Below are positions 1-14,200 of a stretch of DNA of 64,000 nucleotides, one piece after another; position 1 is the first letter of the stretch; every line of letters starts with the position of its first letter. A program made the translations under genes and the position numbers. The stretch comes from Nectonema munidae (taxonomy: Eukaryota > Nematomorpha > Nectonematoida > Nectonematidae). The stretch is taken from NCBI GenBank assembly GCA_030549495.1, contig JAUIRK010000990.1, positions 39,941-103,940 of the forward strand, written 5' to 3'. The notes under the pieces are model-generated. The model did not search any database. It was not told where the DNA came from and saw nothing but the letters and a program-made list of their open reading frames with translations.

Positions 1-2755
1 ATGTTTTTACTGAGCAAAAATAACAGTCTGTGCAGTGATTTTTCCGTTCTCTCCAAATCATAGGGATACCGAGCGGCATTTTTTACGTGTTCCTTTAGTT
101 CACATTTGTAAATTTTCCACACACTGTTTACAAACTTTGTGAGAAGCCATGGGGAACTTATTCTGATCACCAACTTTTATTTTAAAATAAGCATAATATG
201 CTGGCTTGACAAATTCATTGATGTTTGCTCTTTGACTTGGAATAGTAAAACTACCACATATATAACAAAAAGAGTTGGGATTTTTCAGGCATTTACGATG
301 GGAGATTTACAATTAAAACAATAAGCTAAATACTCACAATTTTCAGAATAGATTTCTTTTTAAAAATTTTTTTTAGAAAATGTAAACAAATTTAAAGGAC
401 ATTTATGAAAAAACTAGGATAAATTTGTAATAAAAGTAAAGAAATTAAAATTTAAGTAAAGATAAATATGGCATAACAATATATAGATTGGAATTAAAAT
501 TTTTGTAGTAGTGTGTTATAAACTGACAAATTACGTGGTGAAATTTTACTTATTTGGTAAATAGACTTTAGAAAAAAAACTTGATGTGATAGCAAAAAAC
601 TAATGATAGATTCCTAATCAGAATATCAACTTTAGTCTAATTCAGCTTAAAAATCTAAATCAACGGAATTTTTTAATTTTGTTTCCTAGTGTAATAGATA
701 TTTATGTTTTATGACATCATTTACATTTCTGTTCGTAAATCTTTGAATTTGAAAGAGCATGTCTTTATCGTAAAATAAGAAAAATCGAACTAATGAAGAA
801 TTTTTTGAATAAGTTATATGACCACATGGTATTTCTTCATTCAATAAGGACGTTTTATGACTATCAAGATTTCCAGTAGTTTCTTCTCCATCCTCTTGAC
901 CATCATCAACATATTCTTCACAATAGTAATTTTCCTTCAAATTATCAATTCTATGAAAATTTCAATTCACAATCATTATCATTTTCTATATTGTCTTATC
1001 TTTGTGCATTTATTGAAGGAGAAAGCGGGTCAAAGTTTATGTGCTCAGATTCGAAATTTTCGTTTTCAAAAAAATCATTCTCTTCTCTTATAGATAGCAA
1101 AGCACTTACTAATAAAACGATGCTATTCTACTTTTTCTCTTTTCGAGAATGGAGATATGCAGGAAATTAAAAGAGGGGATGTCAGAAATGAAATATATAA
1201 CAGATATTCAAAAGAACGATGTGTCATTGATTGAGAAAAACAATGGCACTATTGTGTATAGTTAAAATGCTATACCACAAAAAGAAATGGCTTTAGTGCA
1301 TAAAGCGCTATAATGAATGAAAGGCAGCACATGTAGCAAGAAAATTCCATATATCAAAGACAACCTTAGAATAAGCAAGCTTCAAAAATTCACAATCGTG
1401 TATCAGATTTTTTTATGAGTTTTGAATATTTATTCTGAAAGCCTAAAAAATATATTTGAAGGCGAGCGGAAGACCGCTTTGGATTAGCGTGTACAATTGA
1501 GGATTAACTTTTAATTTTCAGTTTGGCAAAATGCGTAAAATAAGACCAGAGATAGTCCTCTAGCACCTTCACTAGTTTAACAGCACTAGTGTCTTACTTG
1601 ACAACATCATTTAAAAGTTAACAAGTTTCCCTATTTTTGAGCTCTTGGATGAGATCATGGATTAATTGGATAAATTTAGGTTTCACATTGGAGGAGTCAA
1701 AATTTTTTAGCAGAATTAATTGGCTAAAAACAAATCTACGTTTTGCATTATGTAAAGTGATTTCATCTTCGTCTGCTTTTTTCAATGACTTTGAATATAA
1801 ATCGTCTGCGTTTTTTTAGATATCGTCTGATTTCTATGCTACTTAATGGATTAACCCTTTGAGGACCAACATTTTGAAGAGGATTCGTCTGCTTTCTTTT
1901 TCAATGGAATTTTATATATTCAAGGCAGACGATTTTCATTTCTTGGGTCACTAGTGACCCACTGGTCACCAAAGCGTTAACCCAAGAAAAAAAGCTGAAC
2001 TAGAAAGGTGTGTGAACGAAAATAGGCAAAACGCATGGAACATATCGATTGCTGCTTTGAAAACTATTTCTTTATCTTTATTCTTTTTATTTATCTTCCT
2101 TTGATTTGGCTCAATGTTTCTAAAGGTTCGGGGTCTGTTATCCACGTTAGCGGATTTAACATGCGTGCTTATAGTTTGAACTCTAGAATATAAAATACAA
2201 ATCATTTCAAAATTGTTAAAAACTTTCTTTTTATTTGTTGTTTTATGAAAGTTTTACTATAAATGGAACCTTAAAGAAGTTGGCGTTTTAATAAAAAATG
2301 GGCATTCCTTGACATCATAACTTGAACTTCTTTTACACAAACTTTATCAATAGAAGAGCTATTCTTAGAAGACAAAAGTAGACTTTATTGGCTTAATGAT
2401 ATCCATGCGGATTAATATAAAAGTAATTAACAAATCAAAAGGACGACATGACAAATGTGTGACCAAAAATATGCAAATTTAAAGGAGTTTCACGTGAGAA
2501 AGAGGGATAAAAAGACGGAAATGCGTAGAAGCGACAAATCAAAGGGGTTGTGTTACATGAGAAAAGAAGGACAAAAATACTTGAAAAATTTAATGTAAGG
2601 CTTTAACAATAACTCTAACACTAACTAAATGAGCAACACTTGATTTGGCACTACTTTCAGCATTGTAAGTGTAGCATCTTTCCTGGTCACTTCTTTTAGT
2701 CGTCCCCTGCCTTGAACAGCGCTCATCTACGCACCGTGTTCTTTTCTTTCTCTAG
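1..2755. other. intron sequence upstream of the first visible PDK exon
   Basis: AT-rich DNA without a convincing exon. The upstream exons of pyruvate dehydrogenase kinase (regulatory helical domain and start of the kinase domain) are not recognisable here and should lie before base 1. The only nameable item is the TTAA-flanked element at 1851-1980. Short open frames lack codon bias and splice signals. Confidence 0.6.
1851..1980. mobile_element. TTAA-flanked piggyBac-like MITE, 130 bp
   Basis: The segment starts TTAACCCTTTGAGGACCA and ends with the near inverted copy TGGTCACCAAAGCGTTAA, so both ends carry TTAA, the target duplication of piggyBac elements. A perfect 16-bp palindrome, GGGTCACTAGTGACCC, lies just inside the right end (about 1945-1960). 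It is too short to code. Family assignment rests on the TTAA and the inverted ends only. Confidence 0.6.
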
Positions 2756-5700
2756 GCAATGTTCCCATACAAATAGCATATATTCCATCACACATATATC
2801 ACATCATGTTCGAACTCCTCAAAAATTCCATGCGTGCTCTCATCGAACGATATGGCGACTGTGACAGCGATGAACTTCCTCCGATAGAAATCATCGTCGT
2901 AATCTTTACTCTAATACTAATTATATCACGACCATTCACTCTCATGCAACACTTTTTGGCAATTCCAAACAAAATATTGTGGACTTAGTTTTGTGCAAAA
3001 TCGGAGGAACGGGAGCCGACGCAGCCAGAGAATTTGCACACATGGAACCGGATCCGGGAACAATGAAAATATTACTCTTCTTTTGATACCTATATGTTAT
3101 ATGAACTTTGGCGGAAAAAAATCTTTTTTTTAATTGTTAGGTTCATAAAATATTTTACACTTTGAAATTTCTTTCTCCGAAAACAAAACTAAAATAACTT
3201 TTATAGCTTTCCTTCATTTCTATTTATAATTCTGATCTTGAAAGAGGTAGAGGTATTCTATTTAATCCGTAAATGAATGTAAAATAAATATTTTAATTTA
3301 ATTGGTTATTTCTTTTCAATCTTTGTCTTGCCAATTTTAAACTTGATAGTTGATTCAAATAGACAATACAAATCTTTTTGAATAAAACTCTTAGCAAAAA
3401 GAAGAATTTCCATTGTCTGAAATGCAAAAGGGGTCGGCCAAAAAAACTTGTTTTAACCTTGCGTAGTATTTTTGTAGGAAGAATTTGCATAGCTCTATCC
3501 ATTCATATTATCCAATGGTATTTCATTTTCTTTTTTGATCCCTAGGTGAAGGCGAGAACAGATTTAACGATCAAAATCTCGGATCGAGGCAATGGAATCA
3601 ATCAAAGTCGCATCCACAAAATTTTTGAGTACATGTACTCCGATGCACCAAAGCCTTTCCGCAACAACTCCACAACTGCGCCGCTCGCTGGATACGGCTA
3701 TGGACTTCCACTATCAAGACTTTACGCTAGATACCTCCAAGGTTTCACTCTCTCTCTCTTTCTACTTTCCTTCCTAAATCGACGCTGTGACTGGATTTTT
3801 AGAGGAAAGCAAAATTTTCGTCTTCTTAAAGAAAACTTCTGACGAGATTTATTTTCGCTTTTTATGGTTACTTTTGTGTCTAAGGTGAGGGCACCGTCTA
3901 TACACATCAAGTCAAAGACGAAGGGTACGGCAAAATTCTGGGCTAGAGGAGCGAAATCTTGCTTATTATGTGAAAGCAGAGGTTTTCAACCTGTGAATCG
4001 CGGCCCACTGGGGGTCACGGAGTTTTAGTGAAAGAGTCTGCTAACTTTGTCAGAAAAGACTTGAGATGATACTAATTTGTCATCATTACATTTATAAACT
4101 TCGGCACATTTTAATATCATTACAGTGCATTTTGTAACACCAATACTTTTATCAGTTCCTAGCTCATTTGTGCGGATTAATAAAACCTAAGTTTGAATCC
4201 AAAAAAAATTTACAAAGTGGTGAAACTAAAAAGGGTTGTATGTGCGTGTTATTACTATTGGTAAATAATAATTGACTGTTATCAAGGGATGTACTTGTAC
4301 ATTTACTCAAAATAAATTGTAAAAAGTCATGCTCTATACTAGTAAACTGGACATAGACTTTGTAAGGAAAACTAAATAATTTTGACATTTTCAGCCTCTA
4401 CATATATTTATTTGAGCGAAGAAGTATATCTACAAAAATAAAGCGCATAAACTTGCTTACATGCAGAACGATTATTGCATCTGAAAAATCAGTAACAAAA
4501 GATTGCAAATACTGTTATTAATGTGAACTACGCTTTGGTCGTCGTTGTGTTGTTGTTCAAGGAACTGAATACGTGTAGACAGTAACGTAGCCAGAAATTT
4601 ATATTTGGAGGGGCCAAATGGGGCACTAATTTACATGCTTACCTACTTGTTTTGTCTAAAATTAAAGCATCAAATGCTGCTTATAACAACTCTTCTCTTT
4701 GTGTTTATAATCACTTTTTTCTACCTGTGTCCTATTTATTGGTTTTAGATTTTATCATGGTTAATATTTCTTATCTTCGTTTCTCATAGGAAAGAGACAT
4801 TTTTATTGTAAATTTGCTTTCTTATTACAGGTAGAAGGTTCATCTTAACAAAGTTAACAGTTTAATCGTTACCATCAATGATATACGTGATATAGTCAAT
4901 GATAAACGAAGCATGACATTGAGAAATTACAATGTGTGATGTCTTGAGTGCACCGTCAATGCAGGCATGAAATTTGAATATGAATTTTAAATGCTACACC
5001 CAGAACCCGCATAGAAAGATTTTTTTAAACTAAAGGAAATATGTTTTAATAGTCAAAGACTTGGTGCCAGTGAGTTATATCATTGTAAATTATATCAAAT
5101 TAACAAAAAGCCCTAAAATAAGGCATGTATTTAGAAAAGTTACGCATTCTTTTCCGACATTTTGATCACTTGAACAAGCTAAATTTGAAATTTCGAAGGA
5201 AACAAACGCATGTTCACCTTTTTTAAAATGATCTCCTAGCATTTTTTCAAACTACAGAACTGGCGTTGGAAAAGCACTCTTGGAAACATCGTTATGCATG
5301 AAAAACTTTCTGGTTAGATGGACGATCTCAGGGCGAGATCAGTTCTTCAAAGTTAATGTTACTTAAAATTTACAGTTTTACTGATCTACAAGAAGAAAAT
5401 GGATATTTGAAAAGTAGTAAATTTTGTTCTGAACTTCATGTATCATCTAGCATCCCAGATGAAATACTAGAAAATTTTTTCGATTTGCTTTATCGCCTTG
5501 TGAAAGTTAAATCTAGTGGTGCGCTATGTATCAGTAATTCTTCAAAGTCAGCATGGCAATAGTTTTGTTTGTCCTTGTTCCATTTGCTTCTACCTACGAG
5601 GGTTAGGAACTATTTTCCACTCTTGTCTATTCAAAAACAAGTAATAGAGAGCGATGGCATGTTGCAGATACGCTCTATCAAGCATTAGATCATGAATTTC

Positions 5701-8221
5701 AAAGGTCGTTGCTAAAATACAACTGCAGACATCGGACTAATTCAGCTAACTACGTTTTAAAACCTGTCTAATTATTATTAAAACAACTTTTTTTTGTATA
5801 ACAAATTCTAAATAATAGTCTTAATTAGCTTACTAATAAATAGTTGCAAATTTCCAAAAAATTTCAGATTATATGCCTCTTTCCTTCTCCGCAGAAAATA
5901 AAATAATTAATTTCTCTTTTTATACCAGGGCGTCGGGGGTCTTTTTGATCTTGACAAAGGAATGCAGGTGTGTAAACGTTGGAAAAGGCTGCACTAGAGC
6001 GTACCAAAAAAAATAAAAGAAAAAATTGGTGACACTATTTTTTTTTAAAGTCCATTTTTAGTGAAAAGCAATTCATCCTTTTTGTTCAAGATACAACAAA
6101 TAGTCTATTATCATTTTCGATACAAAAATACATGAAAATTAAGCTATAAGCTCTACATCTAATGGAAAAATGTTTAGGATTCTTACTTTTTAGTTTCAAA
6201 TGTTTAATTTATTATTAAAAATTTGAAAAAAATGAGTATCAAAAAACATTTCATTAATTTTTTTGGGACATTCTAGTGCAGTCGTTTTCAAAGTGAATGC
6301 TAGAGCGCTTCCTACGGGCCGTTTTCAAATTCTTAGTTCACGAACATTAAATGTTCTTCTTGTTTGATACAAAGAAATATGCGTGTAATTTATATGATAC
6401 TTTTACTTCCCAAAATAATTTATATAAGTAGGCATACATTTTGGATATCAACAATTTTTTTAATTCTCTTTCCACGGAAGTCACTAAATTTTTTTTTGAA
6501 ATTTTTGCTATATGTGTTGGATGGTAGAAAACATATTTAGAGCGGTAAATAAAATATTTAATGATGCAAACAGTTTATTTAAGAGTTAAAAATTTTGTAG
6601 CAGAGCACTACAAACAGTAGCGATTTGTCATCACACTGCTCACAAACGAGGATCGCAAAATTTAGAGCCATTTGAGAATGGGTGATGATACATCAAAGTT
6701 TAAAAGAATTCTTCAGCAAATATGAGAACCTACTTAAATGATGATTTTAGAATTTTTCAACTTCTAAGGTAAGTGCATTTTTGAATTATTCATACATTAG
6801 AATATAGATACAATAGTATATCACTAAAATTAGCAGTGATTTTGGAAAATAAGCCCTTTAGCTCACTTTCCGGGAATTCCGCTATGAATCACGAGGAAAG
6901 AGGAAGTGAAAATAAAGAATCATGTAGTTATTTCTTTTAGTGCGCGTTTTCATACGCATATTTGTTAATGGCGACGATGTTGCAGTTCAAGCCGATGCAG
7001 CTAATACTGAGCGGATGATCTGAAAGAAAACTTTCCAACATGATGGCTTAAGAGTAAAGGAGGCAAATGTAAATTGCCCAATCATCTTCACTATTGATTC
7101 GTTCAAAAGAAAAAATCATTTTTAATTGGTTGATTTGGGCACCTCCCTTTACATAAAGAAGTTTGATGAAAATTCAGCCAATTTTTACAAACCACTTTTC
7201 TTTCATTTTTACTTTTATAAGAGACGAAATAGCAAGATTTCCAAAAGTTGTTTACGCAATGATTAACTTCGCTAGGTTGTCTAAATCCAACATTTTTGAT
7301 CCTTGCATTGTCATCCAGGCCATGTTCTCCCATAATTTAACTTTTTTTAAATCAAAAGGGAACTGTAGACTGGCTTGTGATAAAAATAAGTAAGAATTCT
7401 GTATGAAATGAAATAATACTGGAGATCTTTATACTAATCGCTATAAAATTTGAACTTAGATGTTATATGCACAATAAAAAGAAGGATAAAGACTTTGTGG
7501 GAAGAAAAGTTCAGAAATGGAACCTCCTGTTAAACGAATGAAGTGGCTAGGTTTCTCCTCAGTAAAGGGGGGGGGGCAGTTAGTAGAAAAAGAAAAAGAC
7601 TTTTTACCGAAATTTTGTGAAATTTTTCAAAAATTTTTTTAATCATTTTTAGCGAAAATAGTTAGGAAAGATATGCCATTATTTATCATTTTTCCAAAAT
7701 ATTAAGCTTTTCGAAAGTTTTGAAGGAAATTCCGTTTATTTTGGTAAAAAAAAAGTCATCCATATATACAGTGGCATATTCAGAAAATTATTTTAGGCTT
7801 TTAAGTTGAATTTTAAAAAGGTGTAATTCGTATTTCCTTGAATTTCTGGAATATGTCTATTTACAGAAATAACTATTTCAAATAAACCACCTGATCTATG
7901 AAAATGATGGATACTTCATTTTAAGAAACGAGGACTATAGCCGAATGCTTACTCACCTTTTGAATACATGCATATATATCAGAGGTCTGGCAAGACCTCC
8001 GGGGAGACAACTCGCAAAACTTGCCAGCCTTATTATATATTTAAATGTGTAAATCGTAAAATGCTTAAAAAATATACTTAAAATAAAAATTTTCAAAAAA
8101 TATTTTACATACATATTGAAAGCTACATTTCAAAAATTCTACCTAAAAGTTCAAAAAATTTAACTTTGAAATTGCAGTTTTATTTCATAAAAACTATATG
8201 ATTGGTTGAAATGTTTATGTA

Positions 8222-8260
<39 letters not shown>

Positions 8261-11200
8261 ACTACTACTACCAATACTACTTTTTGGAAATTTTTACTTG
8301 TTTGATTTGAAGAAAGAATTAAACTGTTTTTCAATATTTCTTTTTCATGATATATATATCATTAGAAAGCTTATCGTTTGCTACATACTCTAGAATAATT
8401 TATTTTTGCAAAAGTTTTAACAAATTTTAATAAATGGACATTACTTCGAAAAATTTTGTCTAAATTTTTGAAAAAATTACGGACCACCTTTTTGTTTAAG
8501 CATAATGTGAAGATTTTTAAAAAAAATTGAATGAAAATGATATCATTGGAAAGGTATACTCTTTGTGGTTAACATAGGCTAGGTTATACAAATAAATATA
8601 TTTTCATTTTTCCAAAATCTGCTTTTATGTGAGGTCAGTCAAGTTTTATCTAGTTTCAAAAAATACCAATAATAATTAACGTTCTTAATTTATATAATAT
8701 TTTTTCAATATTTTATATTCACAAAGGTAAAATATGATTTTTTACATTTTAAAATTTCATAGTTGAAGAAAACTGTCGAAAATTAATATATATTTTTTAC
8801 TTTTTATGGGTCAGTAGTACAGGTCAGTATAATGTTTTTCTAATAAATTTAAAATTATTTTTAAAGTGAAAAATGTTGATCGAATGTACAAGATTTGAAG
8901 CTATACTCTTTGTGGGTAAAATAGGCTAGGTTTAACAAATAAATATATTTTTATTTTTCCAAAATCCGCTTTTATGTGAGGTCAGTTAACTTTTATCTAG
9001 TTTCAAAAAATACCCATAATTAACGCGATGAGTTTATATATTATTTCTTCAAAATTTAATAATCACAAAGGTAGAACATGGTTTTTAACATTTTAAAATG
9101 TCATAGTTAAATAAAACTGTCGAAAATTAATATTTATTTTTTACTTTTTATGGGTCAGTAGTATAGGTCAGTATAATATTTTTCTAATAAATTTTAAATT
9201 ATTTTTCAAGTGAAAAATGTCGATTAAATGTACGAGTTTTGTTTGATAATCGTAGTCTACTTTTATTTAGTTTAGATACAACCTTTCTAATTTTTAACGA
9301 AGGGCATTCGTTAAAAATTATACCGACAGTGTGCGAAGAATAAAACACATTATTGATTGATTTTAGAGCATAATTATGCGAAGAAAGATGAACACATGTT
9401 GCATTACGCGTTTGTGAGCGCAGTGAATTCTTATCTCATACGCTTCACCACATCTTTAGCACGCGTGTGTGGTTTATTATGTCGATTGAATGTACTAGTT
9501 TTGTTGGATAAACGTAGTCTACTTTTATTTAGTTTAGATACAACCTTTCTAATTTTTAACGAAGGGCATTCGTTATATTTATACCGACAGTGTGCGAAGA
9601 ATAAATCACATTATTGATTGATTTTAGAGCATAACTATGCGAGGAAAGATGAACACATGTTGCATTACGCGTTTGTGAGCGCAGTGAATTCTTATCTCGC
9701 ATACGCTACACCACATCTTTAGCACGCGTGTGTGGTTTATTTTATCGGGCTAGTTAGTGTACGCTTAGTTTATTTGTAGTGTTCCTAGCTTAAATCTTAG
9801 TCAAATATTAAAACGCTTATAACTTTCACATTTCTCAACAAAATGCATCATGCGATATACCAAATTAAAGCATTTTTTATGGGCTTTCAGAATACATTAC
9901 TTATATCATAAGTACTTAAGAAATACCATTTTACTGATTTTATTTTCCATGGGCTTCATACCATTAATTAGCAGATAAGGGATGCATTTTAAACTAAAGC
10001 TCCTTTCATTAGGACAGATTTTTACCTATATTATGTGACAATTTCCAGAACAATTATAAAACGACTCTACTCTCAGAATCTAAATTTATTTGTAGATTTT
10101 TATAAAATAGTATTAGTTTTTCCATTTTTTTTATAAATTAACCTTCGTTTTTTTTATTGGTCAGTATAATCTTTTTCTAATAAATTTAAAATTATTTTTG
10201 AAGTGAAAAATGTAGATTGAATGTACAAGTTTTGTTGGATAATCGTAGTCCACTATTTATTTTTAGATTTTTATAAAATCATTTTAGTTTTCAGTTTTTT
10301 ATATATTAACATTAGTTTTTTACTTCTTTTGAAGTGCGGGTTTGATTTACACTTTGATTCGAAAAAAATATGTTTTGGATAAATATTATTTTATTATTGT
10401 TTACTGCATATAAATTTTTAAAGAGAAGATAAATAGATCAAAATATGTGTTTTAATCAATTTTTATCAATAAGTAATCTCATGAATTTATTTTTTTTTTC
10501 ACTTTAATCCTAAATTTATTTCTATATTTTTATAAAATAATTATAATTTTCGACATCCACATTGAAGAAATAATGAGTTTTGTTGGATAATCATAGTTTA
10601 CTTTTATTTAGATTAGATACAAACTTTATAAGGGATGCATTTTAAACTAAAGCTAATTTCATTTGGACAAATTTTTACCTATATTATGTGATAATTTCTA
10701 ACACAATTATAAAGCGACTCTACTCTCAGAATCTACATTTATTTGTAGATTTTGAATTAATCAACCAAAATTTAAATGCGGGTTTGATTTACACTTTGAT
10801 TCGAAAAAATATGTTTTGGATAAATATTATTTTTATTATTGTTTACTGCATTAAATTTAAGGAGATAAGGGATGCATTTTAAACTAAAGCTTTTTTCATT
10901 TGGACAAATTTTTACCTATATTCTGTGACAATTTCCAGCCCAATTATAAAGCGACTCTACTTTCAGAATCTAAATTTATTTGTATATTGAAGAAACATTT
11001 TTTCAGTATAAAGAGTTTAGAAACCTCTTCTCTAATATGTAATGATATATTCTCATAACCTGTACGGTTGAACGCGGGTAGACAACTTGCGTGTTATCTC
11101 CAACCCGTATATTACGATGATTCTTCTCCAACCTGTATTCTACGATGATTCATCTCCTAACTATATACTACGATGATTCATCTCCAACCTGTATACTACG

Positions 11201-14200
11201 ATGATTCATCTCCAACCTGTATACTACGATGATTTATCTTCTTCTCCAACCTGTATTCTACGATGATTCATCTCCAAACTATATACTACAATATTCATCT
11301 CCAACATGTATACTACGATGATTCATCTCCAACCTGTATACTAGGATGATTCATCTTCAACCTGTATACTACGATGGTTTCTATTCCATGTACAAATAAC
11401 TAGGGAGACAATGTTCAACTTTCTGATCACATTCTGCTAGATGTAAGATTTGATATACCTCATTCGGGGAGACGATGCCACATAAGTTATTACCTATATA
11501 CATTATACCTGTATACTACGATGGTTCATCTCCAACCTGTATACCGCGATAATTCATATCAAAGAATTGAAAAATATTCTTTAAATAATCAAAAAATATC
11601 AAACTTTCTGTTCATATTTTGCTACCTCATACGATGTTACAAAAGTTATTACCTATACTTTGCAATTTGCACAATTTTAAATATTATATTTGTCGAATAA
11701 TCAAAGAATCGAAAAATGTTCAAATCAAAAAATATTTATTCTTTTTAAATATATCGTTGGCTCCCCTTACTTTTAAAATTGAAAGATAAACCTAGTCTTT
11801 AATAATTAATTTTTATCAAATTATGCACATACGAAACTAAAAGTAAGGGGAGCCAACGATATATTTAAAAAGAATAAATATTTTTTGATTTGAACATTTT
11901 TCGATTCTTTGATTATTCGACAAATATAATATTTAAAATTGTGCAAATTGCAAAGTATAGGTAATAACTTTTGTAACATCGTATGAGGTAGCAAAATATG
12001 AACAGAAAGTTTGATATTTTTTGATTATTTAAAGAATATTTTTCAATTCTTTGATATGAATTATCGCGGTATACAGGTTGGAGATGAACCATCGTAGTAT
12101 ACAGGTATAATGTATATAGGTAATAACTTATGTGGCATCGTCTCCCCGAATGAGGTATATCAAATCTTACATCTAGCAGAATGTGATCAGAAAGTTGAAC
12201 ATTGTCTCCCTAGTTATTTGTACATGGAATAGAAACCATCGTAGTATACAGGTTGAAGATGAATCATCCTAGTATACAGGTTGGAGATGAATCATCGTAG
12301 TATACATGTTGGAGATGAATATTGTAGTATATAGTTTGGAGATGAATCATCGTAGAATACAGGTTGGAGAAGAAGATAAATCATCGTAGTATACAGGTTG
12401 GAGATGAATCATCGTAGTATACAGGTTGGAGATGAATCATCGTAGTATATAGTTAGGAGATGAATCATCGTAGAATACAGGTTGGAGAAGAATCATCGTA
12501 ATATACGGGTTGGAGATATATATATATATATATATATCTCATAACCTGTACGGTTGAACGCGGGAAGACAACTAGCGTATTATCTCCAACCCGTATATTA
12601 CGATGATTCATCTCCAACCTGTATTCTACGATAATTCATCTCCAACCCGTATACAACAATAATTCATCTCCAACCTGTATACTACAATGATTCATCTCCA
12701 ACCTGTATACTACAATGGTTTCTATTCCATGTACTAATGACTAGAGAGACAATGTTCAATTTTATGTTCATATTCTGCTAGATGTAAGATTTGATATACC
12801 TCATTCGGGGAGACGATGCTACATAAGTTATTACCTATATAACCTGTATACTACGATGCTTTCTATTCCAAGTACTAATGACTAGAAAGACAATATTCAA
12901 TTTTATGTTCACATTCTGCTAGATGTAAGATTTGATATACCTCATTCGGGGAGACGATGCTACACAAGTTATTACCTATATACATTATACCTGTATACTA
13001 CGATGGTTCATCTCCAACCTGTATACCGCGATAATTCATATCAAAGTATCGAAAAATATTCTTGAAAAAATCAAAAAATATCAAACTTTCTGTTCATATT
13101 TTGCTACCTCATACGATGTTACAAAAGTTATTACCTATACTTTGCAATTTGCACGATTTTAAATATTAGATTTGTCGAATAATCAAAGAATCGAAAAATG
13201 TTCAAATCAAAAAATATTTATTCTTTTTAAATATATCGTTGGCTCCCCTTACTTTTAGTTTCGTATGTGCATAATTTGATAAAAATTAATTATTAAAGAC
13301 TAGGTTTATCTTTCAATTTTAAAAGTAAGGGGAGCCAACGATATATTTAAAAAGAATAAATATTTTTTGATTTGAACATTTTTCGATTCTTTGATTATTC
13401 GACAAATCTAATATTTAAAATCGTGCAAATTGCAAAGTATAGGTAATAACTTTTGTAACATCGTATGAGGTAGCAAAATATGAACAGAAAGTTTGATATT
13501 TTTTGATTTTTTCAAGAATATTTTTCGATACTTTGATATGAATTATCGCGGTATACAGGTTGGAGATGAACCATCGTAGTATACAGGTATAATGTATATA
13601 GGTAATAACTTGTGTAGCATCGTCTCCCCGAATGAGGTATATCAAATCTTACATCTAGCAGAATGTGAACATAAAATTGAATATTGTCTTTCTAGTCATT
13701 AGTACTTGGAATAGAAAGCATCGTAGTATACAGGTTATATAGGTAATAACTTATGTAGCATCGTCTCCCCGAATGAGGTATATCAAATCTTACATCTAGC
13801 AGAATATGAACATAAAATTGAACATTGTCTCTCTAGTCATTAGTACATGGAATAGAAACCATTGTAGTATACAGGTTGGAGATGAATCATTGTAGTATAC
13901 AGGTTGGAGATGAATTATTGTTGTATACGGGTTGGAGATGAATTATCGTAGAATACAGGTTGGAGATGAATCATCGTAATATACGGGTTGGAGATAATAC
14001 GCTAGTTGTCTTCCCGCGTTCAACCGTACAGGTTATGAGAATATATCATTACATATTAGAGAAGAGTTTTAAACTCTTTTTACTGAAAAAATATTTCTTA
14101 AAATATAAGAATTCTCTGCGCTCATAAACGCATAATGCAACATGTGTTTCTTCGCATAATTATGCTCTAAAATCAATCAATAATGTGATTTATTCTTCTC

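Noticed and set aside
11101-12530. Regular 28-bp direct repeats that could suggest a CRISPR array
   Set aside because: There are no unique spacers between repeats, the genome is clearly eukaryotic with introns, and the units form inverted arms of a foldback element.
12932-13645. Two identical 76-codon open frames on opposite strands
   Set aside because: They are the two arms of palindrome 2 read on each strand; there are no codon bias, start context or homology signals.
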